Positions 49,411-58,140 of a stretch of 64,000 bases of DNA are shown piece by piece. Position numbers and translations under genes: made by a program. The notes under the pieces were generated by a model. The model was not told the DNA's origin, did not search any database, and saw only the letters and a program-made list of their open reading frames with translations. The stretch is from Cupriavidus sp. WKF15. Lineage in GTDB: Bacteria > Pseudomonadota > Gammaproteobacteria > Burkholderiales > Burkholderiaceae. Numbering within the stretch: the stretch's first letter is position 1; each line of letters opens with the position of its first letter. The stretch spans positions 1,240,001 to 1,304,000 of the forward strand of contig NZ_CP119572.1 in the NCBI RefSeq assembly GCF_029278605.1, given 5' to 3'.

Positions 49411-50646
49411 TTGGATCCCAGAGCTACCTCCAACACCGAACCGTCGCGTGCCATTCTCGTCGGCGTGGATTTCGGCAAGCATGACTTTCAGGAAAGCCTG
49501 AGCGAGCTTGCCCTGTTGACTACCACGGCAGGCTCCTTGCCGGTGCATACGCTGACCGGCAAGCGCTCGCGGCCGGATCCGGCGCTGTTCATCGGTTCGG
49601 GCAAGGCCGAGGAGTTGAAGGAGGCAGCCGATGCGCTGGATGCCGATATCGTGGTGTTCAACCATGCCTTGAGCCCGGCACAGCAACGTAACCTGGAGCG
49701 CTTTCTCCTGCGCCATGTGATCGACCGTACCGGCCTGATCCTGGATATCTTCGCCCAGCGCGCGCAGAGCCATGTCGGCAAGGTGCAGGTGGAGCTGGCG
49801 CAGGTCCAGTACCAAGCGTCGCGGCTGGTCCGTGCGTGGAGCCACCTGGAGCGGCAGAAGGGCGGGATCGGCATGCGGGGCGGCCCGGGCGAGCGCCAGC
49901 TGGAACTGGACCGTCGTATGCTCGATACCCGGGCCAAGCGGCTGAAGTCCGATCTTGCCCGGCTGCAGCGGCAGCACAGCACGCAGCGGCGTGCCCGCGC
50001 GCGCAATGAAACCTTAAGCATTTCGCTGGTCGGCTACACCAACGCGGGCAAGTCGACGCTGTTCAATGCGTTGACCAAGGCCGGGGCCTATGCGGCCGAC
50101 CAGCTTTTCGCGACGCTGGATACCACGTCCCGGCGGATGTTCCTGGACGGGCTCGGCAATGTCGTGTTGTCGGATACGGTCGGTTTCATCCGCGACCTGC
50201 CTACCCAGCTGGTCGAGGCGTTCCGTGCGACGCTCGACGAAACCGTGCATGCCGACCTGCTGCTGCATGTCGTCGACGCATCGAGTCCGGTGCGTCACGA
50301 GCAGATCGAGCAGGTCAACCGGGTGCTGGCCGAAATCGAAGCCTCCGGCATTCCGCAGATCGTCGTGATGAACAAGATCGATGCCGCGCCGGAGTTGCAG
50401 GAGCAGGGCGCTCGTGTCGAGCGCGATGAAAACGGCGTGCCGACGCGGGTGTTCCTCAGCGCCCGCGAGGGCGTAGGCCTGGACGCGCTGCGGCAGTCGA
50501 TCGTTGAAGTCGCGCAGTGGTTGGCAAACCTGCCACCTGAAGCTGCGCCGTTCGATCCGCGCTTGTCGGAGCAGGGCCCGCGCGCGGACGGCGACGGATT
50601 CGACTGGGATGAGGGGCACGATCCGGAGGATCGCGTCTCGTCCTGA
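49411..50646 (+). CDS. hflX: GTPase HflX
   Basis: 411 residues from a TTG start; no ATG or GTG exists upstream in frame and no clear Shine-Dalgarno is visible, so the start is uncertain. HflX N-domain FIGSGKAEELKEAADALDADIVVFNHALSPAQQRNLE, coiled coil (KRLKSDLARLQRQHSTQRRAR), then a G domain with GYTNAGKST (about 208-216), DTVGFIRDLP and NKID. It splits stalled or heat-damaged ribosomes. It sits between hfq and hflK as in E. coli. Confidence 0.93.
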   Translation: MDPRATSNTEPSRAILVGVDFGKHDFQESLSELALLTTTAGSLPVHTLTGKRSRPDPALFIGSGKAEELKEAADALDADIVVFNHALSPAQQRNLERFLLRHVIDRTGLILDIFAQRAQSHVGKVQVELAQVQYQASRLVRAWSHLERQKGGIGMRGGPGERQLELDRRMLDTRAKRLKSDLARLQRQHSTQRRARARNETLSISLVGYTNAGKSTLFNALTKAGAYAADQLFATLDTTSRRMFLDGLGNVVLSDTVGFIRDLPTQLVEAFRATLDETVHADLLLHVVDASSPVRHEQIEQVNRVLAEIEASGIPQIVVMNKIDAAPELQEQGARVERDENGVPTRVFLSAREGVGLDALRQSIVEVAQWLANLPPEAAPFDPRLSEQGPRADGDGFDWDEGHDPEDRVSS

Positions 50647-50709
50647 TCCTTTTCGGCGAGCTTCGCGGCCGGATTGCGCGATTTGGCCAAAAGTGGCGCA
50701 GATGACTGC

Positions 50710-50715
50710 TAGAAT
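50710..50715 (+). promoter_or_regulatory. Putative -10 element before hflK (TAGAAT)
   Basis: GCTAGAATCCCC, similar to the ndk and purA boxes, lies 35 nt before the chosen hflK ATG. No clear -35. It may give hflKC expression separate from hflX. Confidence 0.4.
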
Positions 50716-50750
50716 CCCCCTGTTACAAACTTCCCGGACCCGTGCACTTC

Positions 50751-52130
50751 ATGCCCCAGTTCTCCCGGAATCCTGAATCGAGCCTGACCCCGGGCGGCCG
50801 ATTTCCGCTGCGTGCGGGATGGCAGCGCCTGCGCGCAATCTTCTCGCTGAACGATCCCCGCTGGGGGCGCGACGGCCAGGATGAGGATGACAAGGACGGC
50901 CGTGCGAGCGACCGGGACGGGAACCGTCAGCAGAACCAGCGCCCGCAGGACGGACCGCCGGATCTCGACGAACTCTGGCGCGACTTCAACCGGCGTCTGA
51001 ACGGATTGCTCGGGCGCAAGGAGAACGGTAACGGCGGTCAGGGCTTCGGCGGCCCGCGCATGCCCGGCAAGGGCTCAGGCGTAGGGGTCGGCGTGGTGGT
51101 GGCCGCCGTGGTCGGCATCTGGCTGGCCAGCGGTTTCTTCATGGTGCAGGAAGGCCAGACCGCGGTGATCCTGCAATTTGGCAAGTTCAAGTACTCGACG
51201 GGCCCCGGCATCAACTGGCGCCTGCCCTGGCCGATCCAGTCGGCCGAGGTGGTCAACCTGTCGGCCGTGCGATCGGTGGAAGTGGGGCGCTCCACTTCCA
51301 TCAAGGACAGCAACCTGAAGGACTCGTCGATGCTGACGCAGGACGAGAACATCATCGACGTCCGCTTCACGGTCCAGTACGACATCCAGGATGCCAGCGA
51401 ATTCCTGTTCTTCAACAAGACCGATCGCGGTGGCGATGAAGAACTCGTGACGCAGGCTGCCGAAACATCGGTGCGTGAAATCGTCGGCCGCAACAAGATG
51501 GACGCGGTGCTGTACGAGAACCGCGAGCAGATCGCGCAGGGGCTGGCCAAGTCGATCCAGTCGATCCTGACCGCATACAAGACCGGTATCCGCGTGATCT
51601 CGGTCAACGTGCAGAGCGTGCAGCCGCCCGAGCAGGTGCAGGCCGCGTTCGACGACGTGAACAAGGCCAGCCAGGATCGCGAGCGCGCGATCAGTGAAGG
51701 CCAGGCCTATGCCAATGACGTGATTCCGCGCGCCAAGGGTACGGCGGCGCGGCTGAAGGAAGAGGCGGAGGCCTACCGCGCGCGCGTTGTGGCCCAGGCT
51801 GAAGGCGATGCTTCGCGGTTCCGTTCGGTGCAGGGCGAATACGCCAAGGCACCCCAGGTGACGCGCGACCGCATCTATATCGAGACCATGCAGCAGATCT
51901 ACGCCAATTCGACCAAGGTGCTCGTGGATGCGCGCCAGGGCAGCAACCTTCTGTATCTCCCGCTCGACAAGCTGATGGCACAGGCCCAGGGTGATGGCCG
52001 TAGTGGTGCGCAGACGCCTTCGCAGCCGGCCAGCGGCGCCGGCGCGCAAGCGCCGGCGCCGGCGCCGGATTCATCGGCCGATATCCGGTCGCGCGAATCC
52101 CTGCGCAACCGTGACCGCGATTCGCGCTGA
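50751..52130 (+). CDS. hflK: FtsH protease modulator HflK
   Basis: 459 residues from the ATG at 50751; a GTG nine bases earlier is also in frame. A charged Gly/Asp/Arg-rich cytoplasmic N-terminus (to about 105), one membrane segment (about 110-128), then an SPFH/band-7 domain (EGQTAVILQFGKFKYSTGPGINWRLPWPIQ) and a long helical region with an Ala-rich tail. With HflC it forms a cage around FtsH and limits its proteolysis. Confidence 0.95.
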   Translation: MPQFSRNPESSLTPGGRFPLRAGWQRLRAIFSLNDPRWGRDGQDEDDKDGRASDRDGNRQQNQRPQDGPPDLDELWRDFNRRLNGLLGRKENGNGGQGFGGPRMPGKGSGVGVGVVVAAVVGIWLASGFFMVQEGQTAVILQFGKFKYSTGPGINWRLPWPIQSAEVVNLSAVRSVEVGRSTSIKDSNLKDSSMLTQDENIIDVRFTVQYDIQDASEFLFFNKTDRGGDEELVTQAAETSVREIVGRNKMDAVLYENREQIAQGLAKSIQSILTAYKTGIRVISVNVQSVQPPEQVQAAFDDVNKASQDRERAISEGQAYANDVIPRAKGTAARLKEEAEAYRARVVAQAEGDASRFRSVQGEYAKAPQVTRDRIYIETMQQIYANSTKVLVDARQGSNLLYLPLDKLMAQAQGDGRSGAQTPSQPASGAGAQAPAPAPDSSADIRSRESLRNRDRDSR

Positions 52131-52140
52131 GGAGACCGTC

Positions 52141-53052
52141 ATGAACCGACTGATTTCCTTTGCGATTGGCGCTTTCATCCTGCTGGCCGTGGCGTCTTCG
52201 ATGATGTTCGTCGTAGACCAGCGCCAGTACGCCGTGGTGTTCGCCTTTGGCGAGATCAAGCAGATCGTGCGCGAGCCCGGCCTGCACTTCAAGCTGCCGC
52301 CGCCGCTGCAGAACGTGGTGTTCATGGACCGCCGCCTGCAGACCATTGACGTCGCCGCCAGCGAACGTTTCCTGACTGCGGAAAAGAAGAGCATGGTGGT
52401 GGACTGGTTCGTCAAATGGCGGATCACGGATCCCCGCAAGTTCTACGTTGCCTTCGGCGGCAATGTGCGCAGTGCCCAGGATCGCATGACCCAGCGTATC
52501 GACGCGGTGGCGCGCGAGGAGTTCGGCAAGCGCACCGTGGCTGACGTGGTTGCCGGCGAGCGTGAGAAGGTCATGCAGAATATCCGCGCCGGCATGTCGG
52601 AGTACGCGCAGTCGGTCGGCGTCGAGATCCTCGATGTGCGCCTCAAGCGTGTGGACCTGCTGCCGGCCATCAGTGAGTCGGTGTACCGCCGCATGGAAGC
52701 CGAGCGCAAGCGCGTGGCCAACGAGCTGCGCTCGACCGGCGCCGCTGAAGGCGAGAAGATCCGCGCGGATGCCGATCGCCAGCGCGAGGTGGTACTGGCC
52801 GAGGCCTACCGCGATGCGCAGGTGATCAAGGGTGAAGGCGATGCCAAGTCGTCGCAGACCTATGCTGACGCCTTTGGCAAGGATCCGCAGTTCGCGCAGT
52901 TCTGGCGCAGCATGGAGGCTTATCGCAATACCTTCCGCGACAAGCGCGACATCATGGTGCTGGAGCCGAATTCGGACTTCTTCCGCTACATGCGCTCCAG
53001 CGGTGGTGCTGCGACCCCTGCGGCGAGTAGTGCGTCCGGAGGACGACGCTAG
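52141..53052 (+). CDS. hflC: FtsH protease modulator HflC
   Basis: 303 residues with GAGGAGA before the ATG. Membrane segment at about 4-25, then the SPFH domain (QRQYAVVFAFGEIKQIVREPGLHFKLPPPLQNVV) and a coiled-coil helix rich in A/E/R. Partner of HflK, 10 bp downstream. A strong terminator ends the hfq-hflX-hflK-hflC run. Confidence 0.96.
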   Translation: MNRLISFAIGAFILLAVASSMMFVVDQRQYAVVFAFGEIKQIVREPGLHFKLPPPLQNVVFMDRRLQTIDVAASERFLTAEKKSMVVDWFVKWRITDPRKFYVAFGGNVRSAQDRMTQRIDAVAREEFGKRTVADVVAGEREKVMQNIRAGMSEYAQSVGVEILDVRLKRVDLLPAISESVYRRMEAERKRVANELRSTGAAEGEKIRADADRQREVVLAEAYRDAQVIKGEGDAKSSQTYADAFGKDPQFAQFWRSMEAYRNTFRDKRDIMVLEPNSDFFRYMRSSGGAATPAASSASGGRR

Positions 53053-53079
53053 CGAAAGTGCTGAGTTTGTGGCGAGGTG

Positions 53080-53107
53080 ACAAAACCCCGGCTTGCCGGG
53101 GTTTTGT
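53080..53107. terminator. Terminator after hflC
   Basis: ACAAAACCCCGG-CTTG-CCGGGGTTTTGT: a perfect 12-bp stem with T-rich end, 28 bp after hflC. The small ORF frame that begins inside it is not a gene. Confidence 0.85.
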
Positions 53108-53223
53108 CCGGCTGGGGCTCGGCGCCCGAAGTGACGGCGCGGACGCGCAGGGCCGCATTGGATTCGCCAGGTGTGCAGGTTGGGACCTGCGTGCAAACGT
53201 GTCATACAGAGAAGAGATTCATC

Positions 53224-54375
53224 ATGTCCAACCATTGGCTGCTGCCAGAAAACATCGCCGACGTCTTGCCGTCGGAGGCCCGCAAGATCGAGGAATTGCG
53301 CCGCCGCATGCTGGACCTGTTCCGTACCTACGGCTATGAGCTGGTCATGCCGCCGATGCTGGAATACCTTGAGTCGCTGCTGACGGGAACCGGGCACGAC
53401 CTGGATCTGCGCACGCTCAAGCTGGTGGATCAGCTGTCTGGCCGCACGATGGGTCTGCGCGCCGATATCACGCCGCAGGTGGCGCGCATCGATGCGCACC
53501 TGCTGAACCGCCCTGGCGTGACCCGCCTGTGCTATGCGGGGAACGTCCTGCACGCGCGTCCGGCCGGGTTCCATGCCACGCGCGAGCCGATCCAGGTGGG
53601 TGCCGAGATTTACGGCCATGCCGGCCTGGAGGCTGATGTCGAGATCCAGGAACTGATGCTTGCCGCGTTGCAGGCTGCGGGCCTGTCGGATATCCGCATC
53701 GACCTGTGCCATGCCGGTATCCTCGAGGCGCTGCTGGACGGCCTGCCATCGATCCGCCGGATCGAAGATGCGCTGTTCGCAGCGCTGGAAACCAAGGACG
53801 TCTCGGGACTGCGCGAGATCACGCAAGGCCTGCCTCAGACCGAGCGGGACGCACTGCTGGCACTGCCGACGCTGTATGGCGGGGTGGAGGTCCTGGATCG
53901 TGCCCGCGCCACGCTGCCCGACAGCTTGGCAATCGGGCGCGCCCTGGACGAACTGGCGGCATTGGCGACGCAGGTACGCGGCGCGAGTGTCAACATCGAC
54001 CTGTCCGACTTGCGCGGCTACCACTATCACAGCGGTGTGATGTTTGCAGCGTATGTTGCGGGGCTGCCGAACTATGTGGCGCGCGGGGGCCGGTATGACA
54101 AGGTTGGCGAGGCCTTTGGTCGCGCACGCCCGGCTACCGGATTCTCGCTGGATCTGCGCGAAGTGGCCGCACTGTCACCGATAGAAGTGCGCGCCCAGGC
54201 CGTTTTCGCGCCCTGGGACGCGGATCCTGCCCTTCGTGCTGCCATCGTGGCGCTGCGGGCAGCGGGCGAAATCGTGATCCAGTCGCTGCCCGGGCATACC
54301 AATGAACTCGATGAATTCAGCTGCGACCGCCAGCTCGTGCGCCAGGAAGCCGGCTGGGTTGTTGTGCCGCGCTGA
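53224..54375 (+). CDS. hisZ: ATP phosphoribosyltransferase regulatory subunit HisZ
   Basis: 383 residues. It is HisRS-like ([47 protein letters not shown]; motif 2 region [12 protein letters not shown]) but lacks the anticodon-binding domain and conserved synthetase residues. HisZ joins the short HisG to form the first, feedback-regulated enzyme of histidine synthesis. The ATG at 53224 was chosen; upstream residues belong to the terminator region. It lies away from the his operon, next to purA, as in other Burkholderiales. Confidence 0.94.
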   Translation: MSNHWLLPENIADVLPSEARKIEELRRRMLDLFRTYGYELVMPPMLEYLESLLTGTGHDLDLRTLKLVDQLSGRTMGLRADITPQVARIDAHLLNRPGVTRLCYAGNVLHARPAGFHATREPIQVGAEIYGHAGLEADVEIQELMLAALQAAGLSDIRIDLCHAGILEALLDGLPSIRRIEDALFAALETKDVSGLREITQGLPQTERDALLALPTLYGGVEVLDRARATLPDSLAIGRALDELAALATQVRGASVNIDLSDLRGYHYHSGVMFAAYVAGLPNYVARGGRYDKVGEAFGRARPATGFSLDLREVAALSPIEVRAQAVFAPWDADPALRAAIVALRAAGEIVIQSLPGHTNELDEFSCDRQLVRQEAGWVVVPR

Positions 54376-54427
54376 ATCATGATGCCGGTCATTTGCCCAA
54401 AAAGCAGGAATCGACCGGCAACGAGAG

Positions 54428-54433
54428 TAGAAT
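54428..54433 (+). promoter_or_regulatory. Putative -10 element of purA (TAGAAT)
   Basis: GAGTAGAATACG lies 28 nt before the purA ATG in the hisZ-purA gap. The -35 is not clear. Confidence 0.4.
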
Positions 54434-54443
54434 ACGTTTTTAA

Positions 54444-55802
<1,359 letters not shown>

Positions 55803-55926
55803 CCCAGCGTACCCAGACTGCAAAGGCCGCGCGCCACAAGCGCGGCGGCCCCGCAAGAACAAATCGGCCCGCGCAAGCGGGCCGAGCCATATCGGTCAAC
55901 AGACCCGAAGAAGAAACGAGTAAATC

Positions 55927-56490
55927 ATGAATCAGCCAACGAACGACGATGAGAACCTGTGGGTGTCCTGGGATGAGTACCATCGCCTGATCGCGCGTCT
56001 GTCGCTGAACGTGCATGAGTCGGGCTGGAAGTTCGACAAGATCCTGTGCCTGGCGCGCGGTGGCCTGCGCGTGGGCGACCAGATGTCGCGCATCTTCGAC
56101 GTGCCGCTGGCTATCCTGGCTACCAGCAGCTATCGCGAAGCCGCGGGCACGCAGCAGGGCGACCTCGATATCGCGCAGTACATCACCATGACGCGCGGCG
56201 AGCTCACCGGCAAGATCCTGCTGGTGGACGATCTGGTCGACTCGGGCGTGACCCTGGAGCGCGTGGGACGGCATCTGAAAGAGCGCTATCCCGCCGTGAC
56301 GGAAGTCCGCTCCGCGGTGCTTTGGTACAAGGCATGCTCCAAGGTCAAGCCGGACTATCATGTGACCTTCCTGCCGTCGAACCCCTGGATCCACCAGCCG
56401 TTCGAGGAGTACGACACGCTGCGCCCGCACAACCTGTCGGCCTGGCTCAAGCGCGGCAAACGCGCGCAGGAAGATGGCGCGCAAGGCTGA
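55927..56490 (+). CDS. Phosphoribosyltransferase (xanthine/hypoxanthine type)
   Basis: 187 residues with the PRTase fold. The PRPP-binding motif ILLVDDLVDSGVTL is at 97-110 with the paired acidic residues, and the N-terminal hood has WDEYHRLIARLSLNVHESGWKFDKILCLARGGL. It lacks orotate or uracil PRTase markers and resembles the Gpt/hypoxanthine group. A purine salvage role fits its position after purA, but the base is not decided. Hairpins at 55865-55884 between the genes lack a U-tract. Confidence 0.85.
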   Translation: MNQPTNDDENLWVSWDEYHRLIARLSLNVHESGWKFDKILCLARGGLRVGDQMSRIFDVPLAILATSSYREAAGTQQGDLDIAQYITMTRGELTGKILLVDDLVDSGVTLERVGRHLKERYPAVTEVRSAVLWYKACSKVKPDYHVTFLPSNPWIHQPFEEYDTLRPHNLSAWLKRGKRAQEDGAQG

Positions 56491-56540
56491 AGCGCTGTCG
56501 CGCAATGCGCGGCCCCGTCCGGGGGCGCGCATATCCGACT

Positions 56541-57152
56541 TCAATAACCGATGGTGAAGCGCTGGCGCGGATGCGCCGGCTTCTCGATCTCGTCGAGCAT
56601 GGCGATCGCGTAGTCTTCCATCGAGATCCGGCTTTTGCCGGCAGCATCCGCCAGCAAGGCATCCTGGCCCACACGGTACTTGCCGGTGCGCTCGCCGGGC
56701 TCGAACAGTGCCGACGGCGACAGGAAGGTCCAGTCCAAATCGGGCTCCCCGCGCAAGGCATTGAGAAAGTCGCGGCCAGCCAGCGCTTCGCCCTTGTAGG
56801 CCGCCGGAAATTCAGGCGTATCCACGAGTTGCGTGCCGGGTGCCACGAACAGGCTGCCTGCGCCGCCGACCACTAGCAGTCGCGGCACGCCGGCTGTCTT
56901 GACTGGCCCCACGACCTGCGATGCGTTCAATTGCTCGAACCGCGCCGTGCTGATGACTACATCGTGGCCTGCCAGTGCGGTCGCCAGCGCCTGGCTGTCG
57001 GTCGCGTCAACGTCGCGCCTGGTCAGGCTTTCACGGGCGGGCAGTTTGCTGGCCGTGCGGGCCAGTGCGGTGACGCGATGGCCGCGGCGCAGTGCTTCGT
57101 CGATCAGGCGGGTTCCCACGCGGCCGGTGGCGCCGAGGATGGCAATGTTCAT
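56541..57152 (-). CDS. NAD(P)H-binding Rossmann-fold protein (NmrA/SDR-like)
   Basis: 203 residues. Nucleotide-binding GATGRVGTRLIDEALRRGHRVTALAR at 7-32; PRLLVVGGAGSLFVAPGTQLVDTPEFP and WTFLSPSALFEPGERTGKYR match the YwnB/NmrA-like reductase group that often sits beside an Rrf2-type regulator. Probably a redox-sensing or quinone/aldehyde-reducing enzyme; the substrate is unknown. A palindrome shared with the regulator gene lies 58 bp upstream of its start. Confidence 0.85.
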   Translation of the reverse strand: MNIAILGATGRVGTRLIDEALRRGHRVTALARTASKLPARESLTRRDVDATDSQALATALAGHDVVISTARFEQLNASQVVGPVKTAGVPRLLVVGGAGSLFVAPGTQLVDTPEFPAAYKGEALAGRDFLNALRGEPDLDWTFLSPSALFEPGERTGKYRVGQDALLADAAGKSRISMEDYAIAMLDEIEKPAHPRQRFTIGY

Positions 57153-57209
57153 GCTTGCTCCTGTTTGTCAGGGTGGAGGGTGAATGCCACGCCCAGCGTG
57201 GCGGATCTT

Positions 57210-57236
57210 GATGTGAAACCAACCCGGTTACACATC
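57210..57236 (-). promoter_or_regulatory. Rrf2-type operator copy 1
   Basis: GATGTGAAACC-AACCC-GGTTACACATC: a near-perfect palindrome (one mismatch) in front of the reductase gene. It matches the copy before the Rrf2-like gene at 20 of 27 positions in the same register. Confidence 0.7.
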
Positions 57237-57248
57237 GGGGTGAAAAAA

Positions 57249-57683
57249 TCAGCGCTTGCGGCGCTGGGCGGCATGTTCGACATCGGCGAGCATGCCGGCA
57301 ATGGTGATCTCCGCCAGGGCATTGTCCATTGCCGACTGGGCCCGGTCGGCCACCTGCCGCAGGGCGCCGGTGATCTCCCTGCCCACCATGCAGGCCGGGT
57401 TGGGCGCACTCTGATGCAGGGCGATCAATGCCGTGGTTTCGACGGCGCGGAATACGTCCAGCAAGGTGATGCGTTCAGCGGGACGCGCCAGCGCGGAGCC
57501 GCCGGTGCTGCCCATGGTGCTGGTGACCAGGCCGGCTTCGGCCAGTTGCCCGATCAGCCGCCGGATCAGCGCCGGGTTGGTTCCGACGCTGCCAGCGATC
57601 AGCGAGGACGGCAGCGGTTCGCTGGCGCTGGCCAGCAAGGTGAGAATATGAACGGCGACGGCGAACCGGCTGCTTGTGCTCAT
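57249..57683 (-). CDS. Rrf2-family transcriptional repressor (YwnA-like)
   Basis: 144 residues: SSRFAVAVHILTLLA, winged helix PLPSSLIAGSVGTNPALIRRLIGQLAEAGLV, wing TMGSTGGSALARPAERITLLDVFRAVE and a dimerisation helix. Only one Cys (about 98) is present, so the three-Cys iron-sulfur site of NsrR/IscR is absent. It belongs to the YwnA group that responds to other signals. A palindrome 12 bp before its start implies autoregulation. Confidence 0.9.
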   Translation of the reverse strand: MSTSSRFAVAVHILTLLASASEPLPSSLIAGSVGTNPALIRRLIGQLAEAGLVTSTMGSTGGSALARPAERITLLDVFRAVETTALIALHQSAPNPACMVGREITGALRQVADRAQSAMDNALAEITIAGMLADVEHAAQRRKR

Positions 57684-57694
57684 GGCGAAACTCT

Positions 57695-57721
57695 AATGTG
57701 AAACCATGATAGTTACAGATC
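57695..57721 (-). promoter_or_regulatory. Rrf2-type operator copy 2 (autoregulatory)
   Basis: AATGTGAAACC-ATGAT-AGTTACAGATC, immediately upstream of the Rrf2-like gene's start. Shares ATGTGAAACCA and GTTACA with copy 1 at identical spacing. Confidence 0.65.
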
Positions 57722-57961
57722 GTGCGGCTTGTCAATCCGCCTGGGGTATCGCAGTGCTAGGACGCGACGACATGGTGACTAGTCGCGATTTGTGTCGTAA
57801 AGGTGGCGGGAGAATGCCGGAATCGCCACTGAAACTGATACACTCGTCGGCAGTGCGGCCCGTTTGGCTGCCACAGATCAATAAATGGGATGCAGTCGAA
57901 TCTGACTGCGAATCGAGGAGTGCAAGTTGCCGGATCAGATGTGCGAGGCGAGGGCGGAAAA
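57722..57961. other. Gene-free gap before tRNA-Leu
   Basis: A 240-bp stretch between the Rrf2-like gene's operator and the tRNA terminator. Open frames here have no family features, no ribosome-binding site and ordinary background codon use. Nothing else was recognised. Confidence 0.4.
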
Positions 57962-57998
57962 CAAAAAACCCGCAGGCTTTGAAAGCGCTGCGGGTTTC
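57962..57998 (-). terminator. tRNA-Leu terminator
   Basis: On the minus strand AAACCCGCAGCGCTTTC...AAGCCTGCGGGTTTTTTG forms a hairpin with a strong T-run just after the tRNA. Confidence 0.85.
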
Positions 57999-58007
57999 TC
58001 GCTGATC

Positions 58008-58094
58008 TGGTGCCCAGGAGAGGACTCGAACCTCCACAGTGTTGCCACCGCTAGGACCTGAACCTAGTGCGTCTACCAATTCCGCCACCTGGGC
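58008..58094 (-). tRNA. leuX-like: tRNA-Leu(CAG)
   Basis: Minus-strand cloverleaf of 87 nt including encoded CCA. Acceptor stem GCCCAGG/CCTGGGC with discriminator A, D-loop GGAATTGGTAGACGC, anticodon stem-loop CTAGG-TTCAGGT-CCTAG giving anticodon CAG, a long variable arm (class II, GGTGGCAACACT) and T-loop GGTTCGAGTCC. Reads the CTG codon, the commonest Leu codon in this GC-rich genome. Divergent from rnr with a gap of about 46 bp. Confidence 0.96.
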
Positions 58095-58140
58095 AGGTGT
58101 CGAAACAACCGAAGCGCTCATTATAGAGAGCGCGGAAATT

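Noticed and set aside
53058..53223. Small ORF between hflC and hisZ (DUF2065-like gene often found here)
   Set aside because: The frame starts inside the terminator and shows no DUF2065 hydrophobic pattern; it is the in-frame lead-in to hisZ.
57706..58005. 99-residue ORF between the Rrf2-like gene and tRNA-Leu
   Set aside because: No ribosome-binding site, Cys/Arg-rich background composition, ends in the tRNA terminator.
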